From Amphimedon queenslandica (lineage: Eukaryota; Porifera; Demospongiae; Haplosclerida; Niphatidae): a stretch of DNA of 57,454 nt. The notes under the pieces were generated by a model. It was not told the DNA's origin and did not search any database. It saw only the letters and a list, made by a program, of their open reading frames with translations. The position numbers were made by a program, and so were the translations under genes. Of this stretch, positions 41,865-53,261 are shown in pieces (the first letter of the stretch is position 1; each line of letters begins with the position of its first letter). Location of the stretch: positions 12,214-69,667 of the forward strand of contig NW_003546677.1 of the NCBI RefSeq assembly GCF_000090795.2, read 5' to 3'.

Positions 41865-43029
41865 TCAAGACTCTTCCTTTTTGTCTTTGCATAACTTTTC
41901 CACAGCAAAGAAGAATAGACCCCAAACCATTATTAGTATTATTTCTAAGATTTGTAGCCCAATGCGGGCTTGGTTATTGGCACTGCATTCAGTTCCAATA
42001 ACAATTTGGTTTGAAGTACTGTTGAAGAATTCATCACCAATGTGTGTCGTGTTACATGTGGCGTTCAATGCATTAAGTTCGTTAATGTCATTGATCCTGA
42101 CACATTTCGTGATGTCCAGACAATTGAGCACCTTTTGGTTATCACTGATTGCGAATAAGAGAAGCAGCGAGCTTGTTATGCCCACCGTGACTATTGTTTT
42201 TAAAATTTTTTTGCATTCAGATTTCATTTTGGATAAACTGCTCAGTGTTTGCATGCCAACATAAGGACTCAAGACAGCAGGAATTGCTATTGTAGCAGCC
42301 CAAGCTCCTGCATTTTCCACTTCAGAGCATTTGGTGAATATATTCTCAAACAGTGTGTAGATTGCATCTGCTTCTGGAACAAGGGCAATACTCCTTTTGA
42401 TGATATTTCTGTCTCCTGACCCAATCAAGTCCTTTGTTTTTTGTAGCATTCCTTTGTTTTATTAATGCAGCCTTCAACGGCTATTGCTGTTTGATCATCA
42501 TTGCTTTTTGGGTCTACGTCTCTATTGTAGTACTTATATATGTATCCCTTGAACATTGGTAAATACCTGAATCCAAGTACTCCTGCAGTTAGTAAGATTT
42601 GTGAGAACATTCTGAATGTGTTTGAATTTTTGTTAATATTAGCAAAGACTGCCAAATTGTCTCCGATAAAGTAGCATATTATGGCAATGACCATTAAAAA
42701 ATTTGAGAAACAATATAAAAGAATTTCACCCCTTTTTTCCGCTCTCTTTTTGTCCTCAACGCACTTAGCCAATGCCTTTGTACCAATTCCAATTATCAGA
42801 ATGATTACTGCTATTCCTAAAGCTACACCTCTATGACATCATCAGCAATGTTGATACACTTTATGTGCTTTGTTGTTGAAGCCTTGATGATCGATACAAT
42901 GAAATCTTTTGCTAGGTCAATGATGAAGGCAGTAATTTTGAGGTCATCAAAGAAATTGACAGACTTGCCATAGACTTCTGCCTTATCAGTGCCCAGTTTC
43001 TTGCTGACTGTTTTTATTGTTCCTTCCAT
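41865..43029 (-). pseudogene. multipass membrane protein family, subfamily B, copy 2, two frameshifts
   Basis: Homology to B1 runs the whole length but through three frames: 43029-42823 (start, ending DDVIEV-stop), about 42822-42425 (ALGIAVIILI into YFIGDNLAVF and ending KKQRT-stop) and 42449-41865 (VPEADAIYTLFENIFTKC, DNQKVLNCLDITKC). The shifts fall near 42826 and 42430-42450. No GT-AG intron explains either, and the other members are intronless. Each segment remains well conserved, so inactivation is recent or the breaks are sequence errors. Confidence 0.75.
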
Positions 43030-43960
43030 TGGTCCCTCTCTGTCAATAATAATAATAATAATAATAATAATGACAGCAATACTCTAGACAGAATAACTAA
43101 TACACTAGAGAAAAGATGACAAAACAGCTTATTTATAGAGAAACATGAATCTATTAATAGAGTTTGAGAGAGTTACTAATAATAGAATTTTATTAATACA
43201 TTTACTTGGGAAACACGATCTAAGTTTTTATTGAGACCAAAATTCCTTTGTTATTATAGTAATTAGCAATTACTATTACAAATAATAAGTACATGTACTA
43301 TCACTACTATGAGTGCATGTTGGAGGAAATTAAGAGTTATACTGTCATGGAACATGTACTTCCCTTTTCCTCATTCATCTATTACTATGCGCTATTATAC
43401 TACATGTAGCTATACAGTATTATACAGTATATTAGTTTTGATGAGGGAGGTTTGTGCTATTTTACCTTATGAGGCACTGTATGCACATATATTTATGTAT
43501 GTACATTAATGTATTGGTTGGTGAAGTTACCAGTGGGTGTTAGTCCTCAGGTGAGGACACAGAAAAAGAAGAAAGAAGAAGAACAAAATGCTAGGACATG
43601 ATTAATTTTATTATACTATACTATTCTTGCAATGCTTGCAATGCTTTGGCTAAATTAATATTGTAGGCGTGGCTCTATCAAATGGATTCCTGATATTGTA
43701 CCAGACTAAATATAGGTGAAGTACTAGTATTGCTATTATTTTATGTGCATGCTTACTCTCTTTCCAATAGTGATTTATGAATGTGAAAAAGACACTGCTC
43801 CAAGAATCCTAACTTCATTGATTGAGGTATTTTAATTTTTAAAGGTAATTACAAAAACACAAATATACTAAAAATATTAAGAAACACACTACACAATGCT
43901 GCATGCACCATAATAATTATCAGTTAAAAATTGTTCCACGTTTTCATTTTGATGAAGGGC
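43030..43960. other. intergenic, with duplicated bL9 tail
   Basis: Contains an ATT/AAT trinucleotide run at 43046-43069 and the bL9 fragment at 43527-43610. No other gene seen. Confidence 0.6.
43527..43610 (+). pseudogene. duplicated 3' end of the mitochondrial bL9 gene
   Basis: It matches the last ~80 bases of the bL9 frame (34760-34850) with small gaps: AAGTTACCAGTGGGTGTTAG, then the AGAAAAAGAAGAAAGAAGAA stretch, AGAACAAAATGCTAGGACAT and GATTAATT, including the position of the stop codon. The rest of the gene is missing. It lies 350 bp from the end of A3, in the same relative position as bL9 to A1. Confidence 0.85.
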
Positions 43961-45004
43961 TTAGGAAGACACGACATACTTCCTACAGAATTTTTTGATG
44001 ATTATGTAGAATTTAATGGCAAATGGGATCATGTATATAAGCACGGCAAAGAATGTCATAACAAGCCTTGTTGTGTTATTATGATTGCAGTATGGCCCTG
44101 GAATGTTGATTGTATTTGAATTTAGATTATTGCTTATAAATGTATTTGATACGGTACATTTGATGTGTCCAGAGCAATTCAACGGCTTGTTGTTATCCAT
44201 GAGGAGATACAGAGCAGCAACGATCACAACTGATGTTGTAACAAATCCAGCCATTATCTTATCATCAATATTTGTCATTTGAGCTATGACCCTTTTAGCT
44301 TGAAGTATAAGATAGATGGCCAAACTTATCAGTATAATTGTATAGATGAACCAAGGCATGATGGTCTGGGCTGTGTTGCACTCCAATACTATGTTAGTTA
44401 GTATTGTGTATAGTGCATCTGTCTCCAATAATAGGGCTATGACATTGTTGATGAAGTTTTGCGACTTAGCCAAGTCTCTCCACTCCATTTCATCATCTTT
44501 AGTGTTATCGTCATGAAAGTGTTTTTGTACTACTTTCTTGAATCTTGGCACGAAAACGAATCCAGTTAATCCCATCACAAGAAGGAGTTGCGAAGCATAG
44601 CGATACTTACTGGCATTTTCACTTTGTATGTTGTAGAAATTGGTTATACTGTCACCAGCAAAATAGCACCAGTTAGCTAGTAGCATCATGAAATCAGCCA
44701 CAATATTGCTAACCATTGCTGCTTTAGAGATTTCACTTCGATATACTTGTTTACATATTCCATAGAGAAACAAGCAAATGGTAACAACTCCTAACAAAGA
44801 GCCAGTCAAAGAAACAGCAACAATTTCAATAGTGTTCCAGCAATCAATTGACTCCTCCTCTTTAACAAACAACAAGGATACCTGGACTATTATGATTTTA
44901 AGGAGACTAAACGTGAAGACAGTAATCTTCATCTCATTGTACAGCTTCATAGTCTTAGCATAAGCTCCAGCTTGTTCTTGGGGTATGTGAACTTCAGAAC
45001 TCAT
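43961..45004 (-). CDS. multipass membrane protein family, subfamily A, copy 3
   Basis: An intronless frame of 347 aa, the closest relative of copy 2. Blocks: NWCYFAGDSITNFYNIQSE, SQLLLVMGLTGFVFVPRFKK, ETDALYTILTNIVLEC, LLMDNNKPLNCSGHIKC. The N-terminus (MSSEVHIPQEQAGAYAKTMK) is six residues shorter than copy 2 owing to loss of QYATQE-type residues. Predicted multipass protein; function unknown. The bL9 remnant next to it shows that the copied segment included the bL9 border. Confidence 0.85.
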   Translation of the reverse strand: MSSEVHIPQEQAGAYAKTMKLYNEMKITVFTFSLLKIIIVQVSLLFVKEEESIDCWNTIEIVAVSLTGSLLGVVTICLFLYGICKQVYRSEISKAAMVSNIVADFMMLLANWCYFAGDSITNFYNIQSENASKYRYASQLLLVMGLTGFVFVPRFKKVVQKHFHDDNTKDDEMEWRDLAKSQNFINNVIALLLETDALYTILTNIVLECNTAQTIMPWFIYTIILISLAIYLILQAKRVIAQMTNIDDKIMAGFVTTSVVIVAALYLLMDNNKPLNCSGHIKCTVSNTFISNNLNSNTINIPGPYCNHNNTTRLVMTFFAVLIYMIPFAIKFYIIIKKFCRKYVVSS

Positions 45005-45819
45005 TTTAGGACTTCCAATTTCTGGAATCTTCTCCTCTTCTTAGATTTATTTGTATGAGGGACAAACTTTATGTTTTAGTTGGGAAGATAAACTTGGCAG
45101 TTGAAAGCTCTTGTTTATTCATCTCTTTTATATCAGACACCTTACTAACTAAGCATCAAGGGACAATCCCTAGGAAAGCCCCCTTTTACTTTATTTTAAT
45201 TCTTATTATTCCCTGGTAAATTCCAAGGTAAATTCCCTATCGATTCCGCTTGTGAATTTGAATGTTAAATATAATTTCATACCTTGTTTGTTTGAAGGCA
45301 TGCGAGAAGTATTAGTGTTGTTGACACTTTGCTTCCTTGTTCTATAGAACTGTATATACAATATGACTATATGCCCTATGAATTATCGATGTATTATTAA
45401 CTTCATACTTATTGATTTCTTAGTGAATCACAAATAGCCGGCTATATTCACAGTATAAATGAACAGCCTTAGCTAGCTACATGTACATGTACATGTAGCT
45501 ATATAGTTATTGTATGAGTAATAGTTGGTTACATCACCCTCTCTCCTCTTTTCTCTCTCTCTCTTTCTCATAGTAAAATATGCTGCTGATGTTATGGTTG
45601 CCAAAAAATTTTATACTGTAAAGTGACTAAAAGGAGGAAGTGGAGTAGATGAAGATGTACATGTGCCCTGCTTGGTATGTAGATAGTTTTTATAATACTA
45701 TTTATTTATTTATTTATTTATTTCAGAAATTTACAGTACATATTAATAGAGAGAAGCAGAGTTAAGAAATGACAGTACTGAGGGTAAACTGAGGTACAAC
45801 TGTATAGATGTATTATCAC

Positions 45820-46015
45820 TGGCGGATCCAGAAAAATTAAAAGGGGGGTTCCATTTCACTTAAGTAGGTGTGGCTCATTAATTTTAATTAATAAAATAGA
45901 GGAAAAGTGCTGCAAACTGACTGCAAAGAATCCAAAGATACTACAAAAAGACAACTTCTTCAGCCAAAGAGGGGGTTCCATGGAACCCATGGAACCCCCC
46001 CTAGATCCGCCACTG
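45820..46015. mobile_element. hAT-like MITE with TGGCGGATCCAG ends
   Basis: Left TGGCGGATCCAG pairs with right CTAGATCCGCCACTG. ATTATCAC occurs directly outside both ends (45812-45819 and 46016-46023), consistent with an 8-bp target duplication if the left terminal CAG has been altered. The interior has GGGGGGTTCC and GGAACCCCCC arms. Confidence 0.8.
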
Positions 46016-46164
46016 ATTATCACTGCTTTGAGTGCATGTAATAGGAAGGAGGAGGTGTATCTATACTGTACATCCCCTTTTCATTCTCCCTCACTAATCT
46101 ATCACTGCACATTAATTTATGTACAATTATATTATTGTAATTGTTTCAACAATAGTTTATTATT

Positions 46165-46290
46165 TTTAAATGAGTGGGTGTTGGAATTTTGTAGGTGTGG
46201 CTTTATTGGTTGTTGATCAATTGAAGAGGATTTAACTCATTATAGGTAGAGTAAAATGACCTTATTGAAATAATAGTGAAGTAGGTGTTC
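46165..46290 (+). repeat. duplicated bL9 3' flanking sequence
   Basis: AATGAGTGGGTGTTGGAATT, TAGGTGTGGCTTTATTGG and ATGACCTTATTGAAATAAT match 34931-35050 in order. No coding sequence remains. Confidence 0.7.
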
Positions 46291-46450
46291 ATAATATCCA
46301 GCCTATTGTCATTGTACCTTATATACCTTACAATGTTCAAGGTATGCTGTGTTTGTATACGTGTACATGTACATTATTGCTTGTTTTTACAACTATGTAC
46401 TTAGATCTACTATATGCAATGAACCTTAATATACATATACTAGTAACTAT

Positions 46451-46782
46451 TACCATAAATCTTCTAAATATTCAACATTCTAACTTCGTCAAATAAATAT
46501 TTTTTCCCAAATTTTCACAATATTACTTCTAATTATTCGATTATGCAAAATTACTGGCTGAGTATTCTAATTTCGACATAATCCTCTTATTTCAGCACAT
46601 GATTGACCACGTGCTTCAGTCTACCTTACCAAGCAGCTGAGACTTTAGAATGACCCTCCCTCCAATTTAGTCAATAAAAATTATTTAAAAGTAAAAAAAA
46701 AAACATTTTTAACCTCTAATTTTTCAATATTAATAATTTTAAGGTGAATTTAATTTGCCGAATTTTTAGAAGATTTACAGTA
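46451..46782. mobile_element. MITE with AAATCTTCTAAA ends
   Basis: Left TACCATAAATCTTCTAAATA pairs with right TTTTTAGAAGATTTACAGTA. About 330 bp, non-coding, family unknown. Confidence 0.65.
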
Positions 46783-47218
46783 TACTATTTTGTCACTTGG
46801 ACTTGGCCTGAATCTATTTGGCTCTGGGCTACATGTGTAGGCTCTGTATTAGTAATTAATTTTCACGCACTTAACTGATCATACTATTATTGTTAAAGAT
46901 AATACATATTTCATTTAACTGTTGAAAGTAAATTTAATGCACATACATGTTACTGAAAAACATAATGTAGCTCTACTAATTACTTTACTCTTTATTGCAC
47001 CTAAAACTGCATGTAGTAGTAAGTAGTACATGCTTTGTCTTATAATTTTGCTCTGGCAAAATAGGTTTTGCATTTTTACCTGTTCAATTGTCCTCATATC
47101 ATAAATTTATCTAAGTTCCTAGCCCTTACTGAAAGCAGCATGTACCATTGCTTTTTGTTTACAACAACGAACAATTGTATCCAGTACATGCACATTGTGA
47201 CAGTATAGTACATAAGTG

Positions 47219-47395
47219 AAGCCAACTAGTCACTATAACTTGGCCTGACACCTCAACTGGACAATAGTCCATCCAATTCTAGTAGTAATGTGCATAAGAA
47301 AGCCAACTAGTCACTACATTATAGTAGTCATGTGCAATAGGAAAGCCAACTTGTCACTAGAACTTGGACTGACACCTCAACTGGACAATTTTACA
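47219..47395 (+). repeat. short direct repeats upstream of the M35-like gene
   Basis: AAGCCAACTAGTCACT-type units recur three times, two of them followed by CTTGGCCTGACACCTCAACT or the near copy CTTGGACTGACACCTCAACT and GGACAAT. This may be a local duplication; the start codon follows at 47589. Confidence 0.75.
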
Positions 47396-47588
47396 GCTTC
47401 ATGTCTTGTGCCGGAATCATGTCATGCAGCTAGCCTCTGATTGGTCAGTTTTTGCTTAATTGCTAATGAATATTGATGAGGTACCTAATAGTATACAAGG
47501 AAGTGACCAGCAGCAGTCAATCACTTCTCACTAAAATAAGAAATCATCTCACAAGAAGAAGGAATACTGTCTATCAAGGAAAGGAATC

Positions 47589-48703
47589 ATGAAGACTCTA
47601 CTCTCACTCTTCTGTCTGGTTACTTACCTGACCTGTGCTCTGAGGTATGTTGCTACAGTATCAAATCAATGTTACTTTTCTCTTGTACATGCAGTGCTAA
47701 TAGCTGGCCAGTCTCTCTTGACATGGCTTGTAATAAAGCTCTTTCTGCAGTTGCTTGCTCTTTTGAGTTTACCAACAATGCAAATCAGGATCTCTATCTG
47801 CTAAAACGTAACACTCCTCTTGAAGGACTCAACTCTCAATTCGTCTCTGTCTCTCTTGATGGTCGCCCACTGGAATATGAAGGTATTTATGCTTACCGTC
47901 TCCCTCCTACAAAGGATGAGTTTGTTCTCTTGAAGGCAGGTGAGAGTATTTCTGCCTCAGTCCAAATCACTGATGCCTTTAACATTGATACTGATGGTCT
48001 CTACACTGTACAATACAGTAGACCTTTACAGTATCTGTCAGTGAATGAGATGAGTGCAATGTCTATTGGTAAGCTCAGGGAATCGATTGTACGCAAATCC
48101 GTTCAACTTTATTTGGATGGCACTCGTCTTCTCTTTAAACCACCCAGGCCAAACAAAAAACTAAACTCTATCAAAACCCAATCATGCTCTACTGCTACAT
48201 TTCTCAATGGTGATAGGAAAAATAAGGAAACACTAAAAGTTCATCAAAAGTTATGTGCTGGTACAGACACAGCTAAAGCTAATGTGAAGTATAATGAAGA
48301 TTACAGGACATGGTTTGGTCAATACACTTGCTATAGAGCAAATAAAGTGAAATACACGTATTATTTAGTGAAAGATCTGCTACAGAGAAATGATATTGAG
48401 TATTATAACAACGGGCCGAAATGTGAAGCTAATATGATTGCCTATGCAAATGTCTACTGGACTACCATCTATCTTTGTGACAAGTATTATGACTTGCCTG
48501 CTGACTGTGCTAGTACTGAAGCAACTAAAGAAATGACTATTTTGAGTTTCCTGGGCAAGATTACAAATCATTGCAGCTTTCTTGCGGCATCAGATAACTC
48601 TCCAGTTACCGTGGAAATTTCTAAAATGATAGCCAGCCTGGCTCCTGATATGGCCATTGAGGCTTGTAGGAATATTGGATACTTCTACTGTGACTCTCAG
48701 TAA
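47589..48703 (+). CDS. secreted M35 (deuterolysin/peptidyl-Lys)-like protein without the HExxH zinc site
   Basis: Two exons, 47589-47644 and 47695-48703, give 354 aa in frame. Residues 1-17 are a signal peptide (MKTLLSLFCLVTYLTCA). The N-terminal half resembles the M35 pro/N-domain (VSLDGRPLEYEGIYAYRLPP, FVLLKAGESISASVQI, DGLYTVQYSRPLQYLS). The C-terminal half has the M35 landmarks YRTWFGQY, TIYLCDKYYDLPADCAS and, near the end, APDMAIEACRNIGYFY. Where active members have TLVHExSHFT, residues 300-309 read TILSFLGKIT, and the later GTxD motif reads AASDN, so both zinc histidines and the catalytic glutamate are missing. It is therefore probably a secreted pseudoenzyme (inhibitor, lectin-like or binding role is speculation). 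Family identity is from pattern memory. Confidence 0.78.
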
Positions 48704-49862
48704 TGGAGCTGATGGGATCATTTACTAAAAGCCAAGAACTTTAGAACTCATGCAACACTATAGGACATGCACAGTTTATTTTGGATTAATTAATAATACA
48801 TTTTTGATCAATTGTTTATCTTGGCTTATAATAATAAAAGTTGTTTAAAGTAATGCAGTCTTGGAATAGGAATGGGGGAATTGGCTGAAGTTTGTTGCAT
48901 ATCGCTAATACATATTAATACCTTAGTATGAGTTTCTCATAGCAAGCTATGAGCTACATATTAAGTACATTCATGTCACTATGTCATTTGCTAATAGATC
49001 TAGCATTTTATACACCTAATGTATCAATACGCAATGTTGCATTTAAACTTTTTATGTTGAAGTCAATATGCATAATTAGCTGCTAATAAATTATTTAGCA
49101 GGCATGTACTGGTATGTTATGATTTATCCCTTCAATGCTGTGTTTGCCAGTATCTAGTTGTAGTGAATTGAAGTGACTGCCAATTTAAGAGCAGATTTGT
49201 ACTATAGTGCACAATCTTGGGCCAATTGTTTTTAAAAGTGAAAAGGTGAGAATTCTCCATTTTCATAATTACATATACATGTTCTTATATCATGTAAAAA
49301 GTTTTAGCGGATTTCCATTAAAATTGATTATTTTACAAATTTTAAGTTTCTCAAAAATTGGACAAAAATCCCTGTACAATGTCTTTGGCCAAATTTTGCC
49401 AAAAATGAAAAGGCAAGAATTTTTATTTTTATAATTTTTGATAGTTGATACATGTACATGTACTTATGTTGTGTAGGAAGTCTGAGCTGATTCCTATAAA
49501 ATTTAGGTTGTTTACAAATTTTTGAAGTTGCTCAAAAATCAAGCCAAATTAAAAAAGACCTTGATTTTGTCAAAAGTGGCTTGTAGGGAATTCTTTATTT
49601 CTATTGCATTTTTTGAGAGTTTTAAAAGAAAGTTTGACCTGTACATGACTTTTTCTTTGCATGTTATATACTGTAATTTTAAAAGCAATGTATCTTTTCT
49701 TTCTTATGAATGAAACAAAATATTTATAAGTATCTATACCAATTATAAGTATATACCTTAACTAAATGACAATTGATTACAAATAAACTTGTAGTCTTGT
49801 CTATATACATACAGTATAAAGTTTTATCTACTAGCTAAGTATACTGCTATCAATGTATGCCA
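48704..49862. other. intergenic with diverged satellite relatives
   Basis: Between the convergent M35-like gene and receptor 1. From 49200 to 49640 are diverged repeats of the pattern GCCAAATTTTGCCAAAAATG, AAGTCTGAGCTGATTC and TTGCTCAAAAAT, also seen at 52620-53040 and 17770-17890. No gene seen. Confidence 0.65.
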
Positions 49863-52087
49863 TTATACTTTCCCTTTCAGTCTTCCATACGCTTTATTCT
49901 GTACTACTGTAACCTATTACATATAAGAGATAGTATATTAAATGTAAAGTGGCATGGGAAATTGCTGTGATCGTAGTCTCATATGTATGAAAGAGTAAAC
50001 ATCATTAATATAAACATAAACAATAACAGTTAAGATTGCTTTATTTGGTAGTGTTATTTCACTGTGTTGTGTGTGTGTACTTGCAAAACTTACTTTTTGT
50101 GTTATTTGTGGCACATCATACACTGGTGCTTCTTTCTCAATGTCTATTATAAATAGTTATGCCATCAAGTTAAGATCTTTACACAACTAAATTATTATTT
50201 TATTTGTTAACATGGTCTGTGTATTGTTTTAAAATAATTACGTTTTTAATCTTACTTTCATTTCTTATTTTATGAATTCCATATGCAGGGTTATTGACTC
50301 TCTCCTGTGGTATAGTCATACTTGTTTCACGTGCTAAATTGTACAAATAATTATTGTATGCTCACTGATAGCTTAACTTGCTTTCTCTATTTCTGCTTGA
50401 AGGAGGTGTATCTTCTATTTTATTCTTTTCTGTTAGCTGCCATCTTGCTAGTGGTCTTACATTTTCATAATCTAACCCAATGATAGTAATAACAATAACA
50501 TTGATCACATTTTTGATCCAGTAATGAGTAAGTGAATAATAGTTACCTTGTGGTTGTTCCTCTATGTTGTTGTCATTAGTTCTTGAACTCACTACACTCT
50601 GTGGGTCAGTATAACGTTCATTTTCTGAAGTGTCAATTCCTTTTTTAAATCTTCTCCTACACACTAACACACTCACCAATATTATTACCAGTATAGTAGC
50701 TACCAGTACTATAAATACTGCACAACTAGCTAGTATTACTGTATTACTGACTGTAGATATATTGCTTTGAACAGTAGCCCCAGTAGATACTGTAGTTAAT
50801 GGACTATCATCAATTGATGCACCACTGGTAGGAGAGGTAATGAATGATGTGTACATATCAGTAGTTGTTATTATTGCAGCAGTATCTAGAGTGTGGGAGT
50901 ATGATGAAAGTGTAAGTGTATACTAGTACTAGCAGACTACAATGCATAATGTATGAATAACTTACCTACTATAACTGATATCAGTGGATAGTCATTATGT
51001 TCCAATGGTATTAATCCATTACTGCTATCAAGCTCATAATTCAATGGTCCATTGTATTGTTGATAATACATTGGATTACTATTAGTGGTTACATTGATTA
51101 CTAATATATCTCCATACTGTACTTCAATATCACTTGTAAAGTTATATACATTACCATTACTTGATGTAGCAGCAGAAGCATCAACAGTTAGTGCATGAAT
51201 CAGTTCAGAAGAACGCTTTAAATAAATGTTAGGATAATGTTTGCTTGTATCCTGATTCTGTGTAATACCAATTATCCAGTTAGTAATAATACCATTACAT
51301 GTGAACTGTATATCAGGAAAAGCTCTTGTATCATTGACTGGTATTACATTAGTAACTGATAGACTGTTTGTATTAAATGAACCGTCAATTGGAGGATAAC
51401 TGCAATTGCTACCTATAAACACATTACAAATAATGAATATAATCATTTCATTAATAAGATACTTGTAATTGGATATATTAGGATGCTTGAGTTTTGTAAT
51501 ATTATTTCACCGTCTCTAGGATCTTTTTCGACAGCATCATCATTTTTAGTAATATCAACTATTCGTCCAATTTGACCAGTTCCATTTACTTTATAAAATC
51601 TAACAACACTTCTATCATCAGGAGGTTGATATATTCCTAGTCTGTAACCTCTGAAATCATCCTCAATATATAAAGGAGTTGGTAATCTAATACGATATAG
51701 TCCATTGGTAGTGAAATTGTGTGGAGATAATTTCAATGGAACTGATGATGAAATTCTTTTGTATCTAAATAAACGTTCTCCCCATATCTCTATTCTAGGA
51801 TATTGGTTCCTGTTATCAGTTTCAGTTCTAATGTCAACTCCAACTAATACTTCAGTCAGTGAACTAATGCAACCCTCACTGAACTGCATATCAGTGATGA
51901 TCCATCTTGTTACTACTGATTCTGCTAGTCTTGCAGTAGTTGGTCCATTGTTGTTAGTACTGCCAGTTTTAGCCTCCAGTAAACTTAGTTCCATAAATCC
52001 TTCAGTACTACAAGCATTAGACTGTACTGTACCATTTAACAGCAAAAGAATAATCAAAAATGAAAGGAAAGATAGGAAAGAAGGCAT
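49863..52087 (-). CDS. type I membrane receptor with tandem homologous ectodomains, copy 1
   Basis: Main splice form exons 52087-51463, 51412-50966, 50885-50547, 50333-50256, 50143-50094 and 49898-49863 give 524 aa in frame. The start at 52087 (MPSFLSFLSFLIILLLLNG) is a signal peptide. Exons 1 and 2 encode two domains of unknown family that resemble each other (VTRWIITD ... YPRIEIW and ITNWIIGI ... YPNIYLK). Exon 3 has a Ser/Thr stalk, a membrane helix (VILASCAVFIVLVATILVII) and a CRRRFKK stop-transfer. The tail exons carry NPAYG (NPxY), VYDVP and NKAYG. An alternative terminal exon, 50471-50362, reads DYENVRPLARWQLT... to a stop. Probably an adhesion or recognition receptor linked to tyrosine phosphorylation; ligand unknown. 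Confidence 0.82.
50362..50471 (-). CDS. alternative terminal exon of receptor copy 1
   Basis: This exon accepts splicing from exon 3 (phase 1) and gives a 36-residue tail DYENVRPLARWQLTEKNK... ending SKLSYQ before a stop at 50362. Its only visible donor, GTTAAG, would put exon 50333-50256 out of frame (immediate TGA), whereas direct exon 3 to 50333 joining is in frame. The counterpart 53838-53729 behaves identically. Confidence 0.65.
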
Positions 52088-53261
52088 GTTTACTGTTATC
52101 TGAGAGTGTTTAGTTTTGCTGCTAATATTTATATGCAACACCACCCACACATAAATTTGCAATTGCATTTATAAAATTTTGCATTAACGACTAATGTTGA
52201 ATTTAAAAAAAGATTACGTGACCCACACACTTAATGTTTTTTTTAAAGCACAAGTTGGGTTCCTCTGATCAGCACCAAAATAAACAATAAATATAAACAA
52301 TGAACTTTATGTGCATTAGTTAGTGTTATTATGAACTCCTTCATGATAACAGTAATGATGTTGCTTATGTATTTATGCTAGGTAAAATGTTTTGAATTGT
52401 GGCTATTTTTAAGAAGTGGCAAATTTTAAGGCTATAGCCCATAGTTTTTCAAAAAATGGCTCCAAAATCACCCCAATTTTTTATTACATTTTCTGATACA
52501 TATTGATGTCCTTATGCTGTGTAGAAAGTTTGAACTGGTTCTGACTTTGATTTTTCAAGCTGCAGCCATTTTAAGAAAACACCAAAATTCTAAAAAATAC
52601 CCAAGGCTATATAGTCTTGGGTTTTTTTCCAGAAATAGATCAAAATTGCCCCAAATTTTTATTACAATTTCTGTTACATATTGATGCTGTTATGCTGTGT
52701 AGAAAATTTGAGATGATTCCGATTAAAATAGAATTTTTTTACAAATTTTTAAAAGTTGCTCAAAAATTGAACCAAAGTCTCTGTACTATAGTACACATAC
52801 GGTTTTTGGCCAAATTTTGCCAAAAATAAAAAGGTGAGAATTCCGCATTTTTACAATTTTATCTGATGCATATACATGCACTTATATTGTGTAGAAAATT
52901 TGAGCTGATTCAGTTTCAAATCAATTTTTTACAAATTTATAAAGTTTTTCAAAAATCAGACCAAATTGTCAAAAGTGGCTAGGAGAGAATTCTTCATTTT
53001 TATTACATTTTCTAATAATTTTTAAAGAAAGTTTGACCTGTACATGACTTGATTAGCCATTCAATACTTCTCCACATTATATACTGTAATTTTTAACTTT
53101 TCTTTTTTTATAAATGAAACAAAATATTTTTAAGTATACCTTAACTAAATGACAATTAGTTATAAACTTGTAGTCTATAAACTGGTAGTCTTGCCTACAT
53201 ACATATAATGCTTTATTATGTACTCTTGCTACTAGGTAAGTACTGCTATCAATATATGCCA
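52088..53261. other. intergenic with satellite monomers
   Basis: The 5' flank of receptor 1 includes a basal segment resembling 55914-56130. One monomer of the 177-bp satellite in minus orientation lies near 52430-52620, followed by diverged relatives to about 53040. No gene. Confidence 0.7.

Larger units (their letters stand above)
45005..47588. other. repeat-rich intergenic region
   Basis: It holds the 5' flank of A3, a CT tract (45540-45575), a TTTA run (45700-45724), MITEs at 45820-46015 and 46451-46782, a bL9 flank remnant at 46165-46290, and direct repeats at 47219-47395. The interval 46020-46120 also resembles 43305-43395. No gene seen. Confidence 0.6.

Noticed and set aside
41865..43029. 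B2 as a three-exon gene
   Set aside because: No GT-AG sites at the two breaks, segments overlap, and all relatives are intronless.
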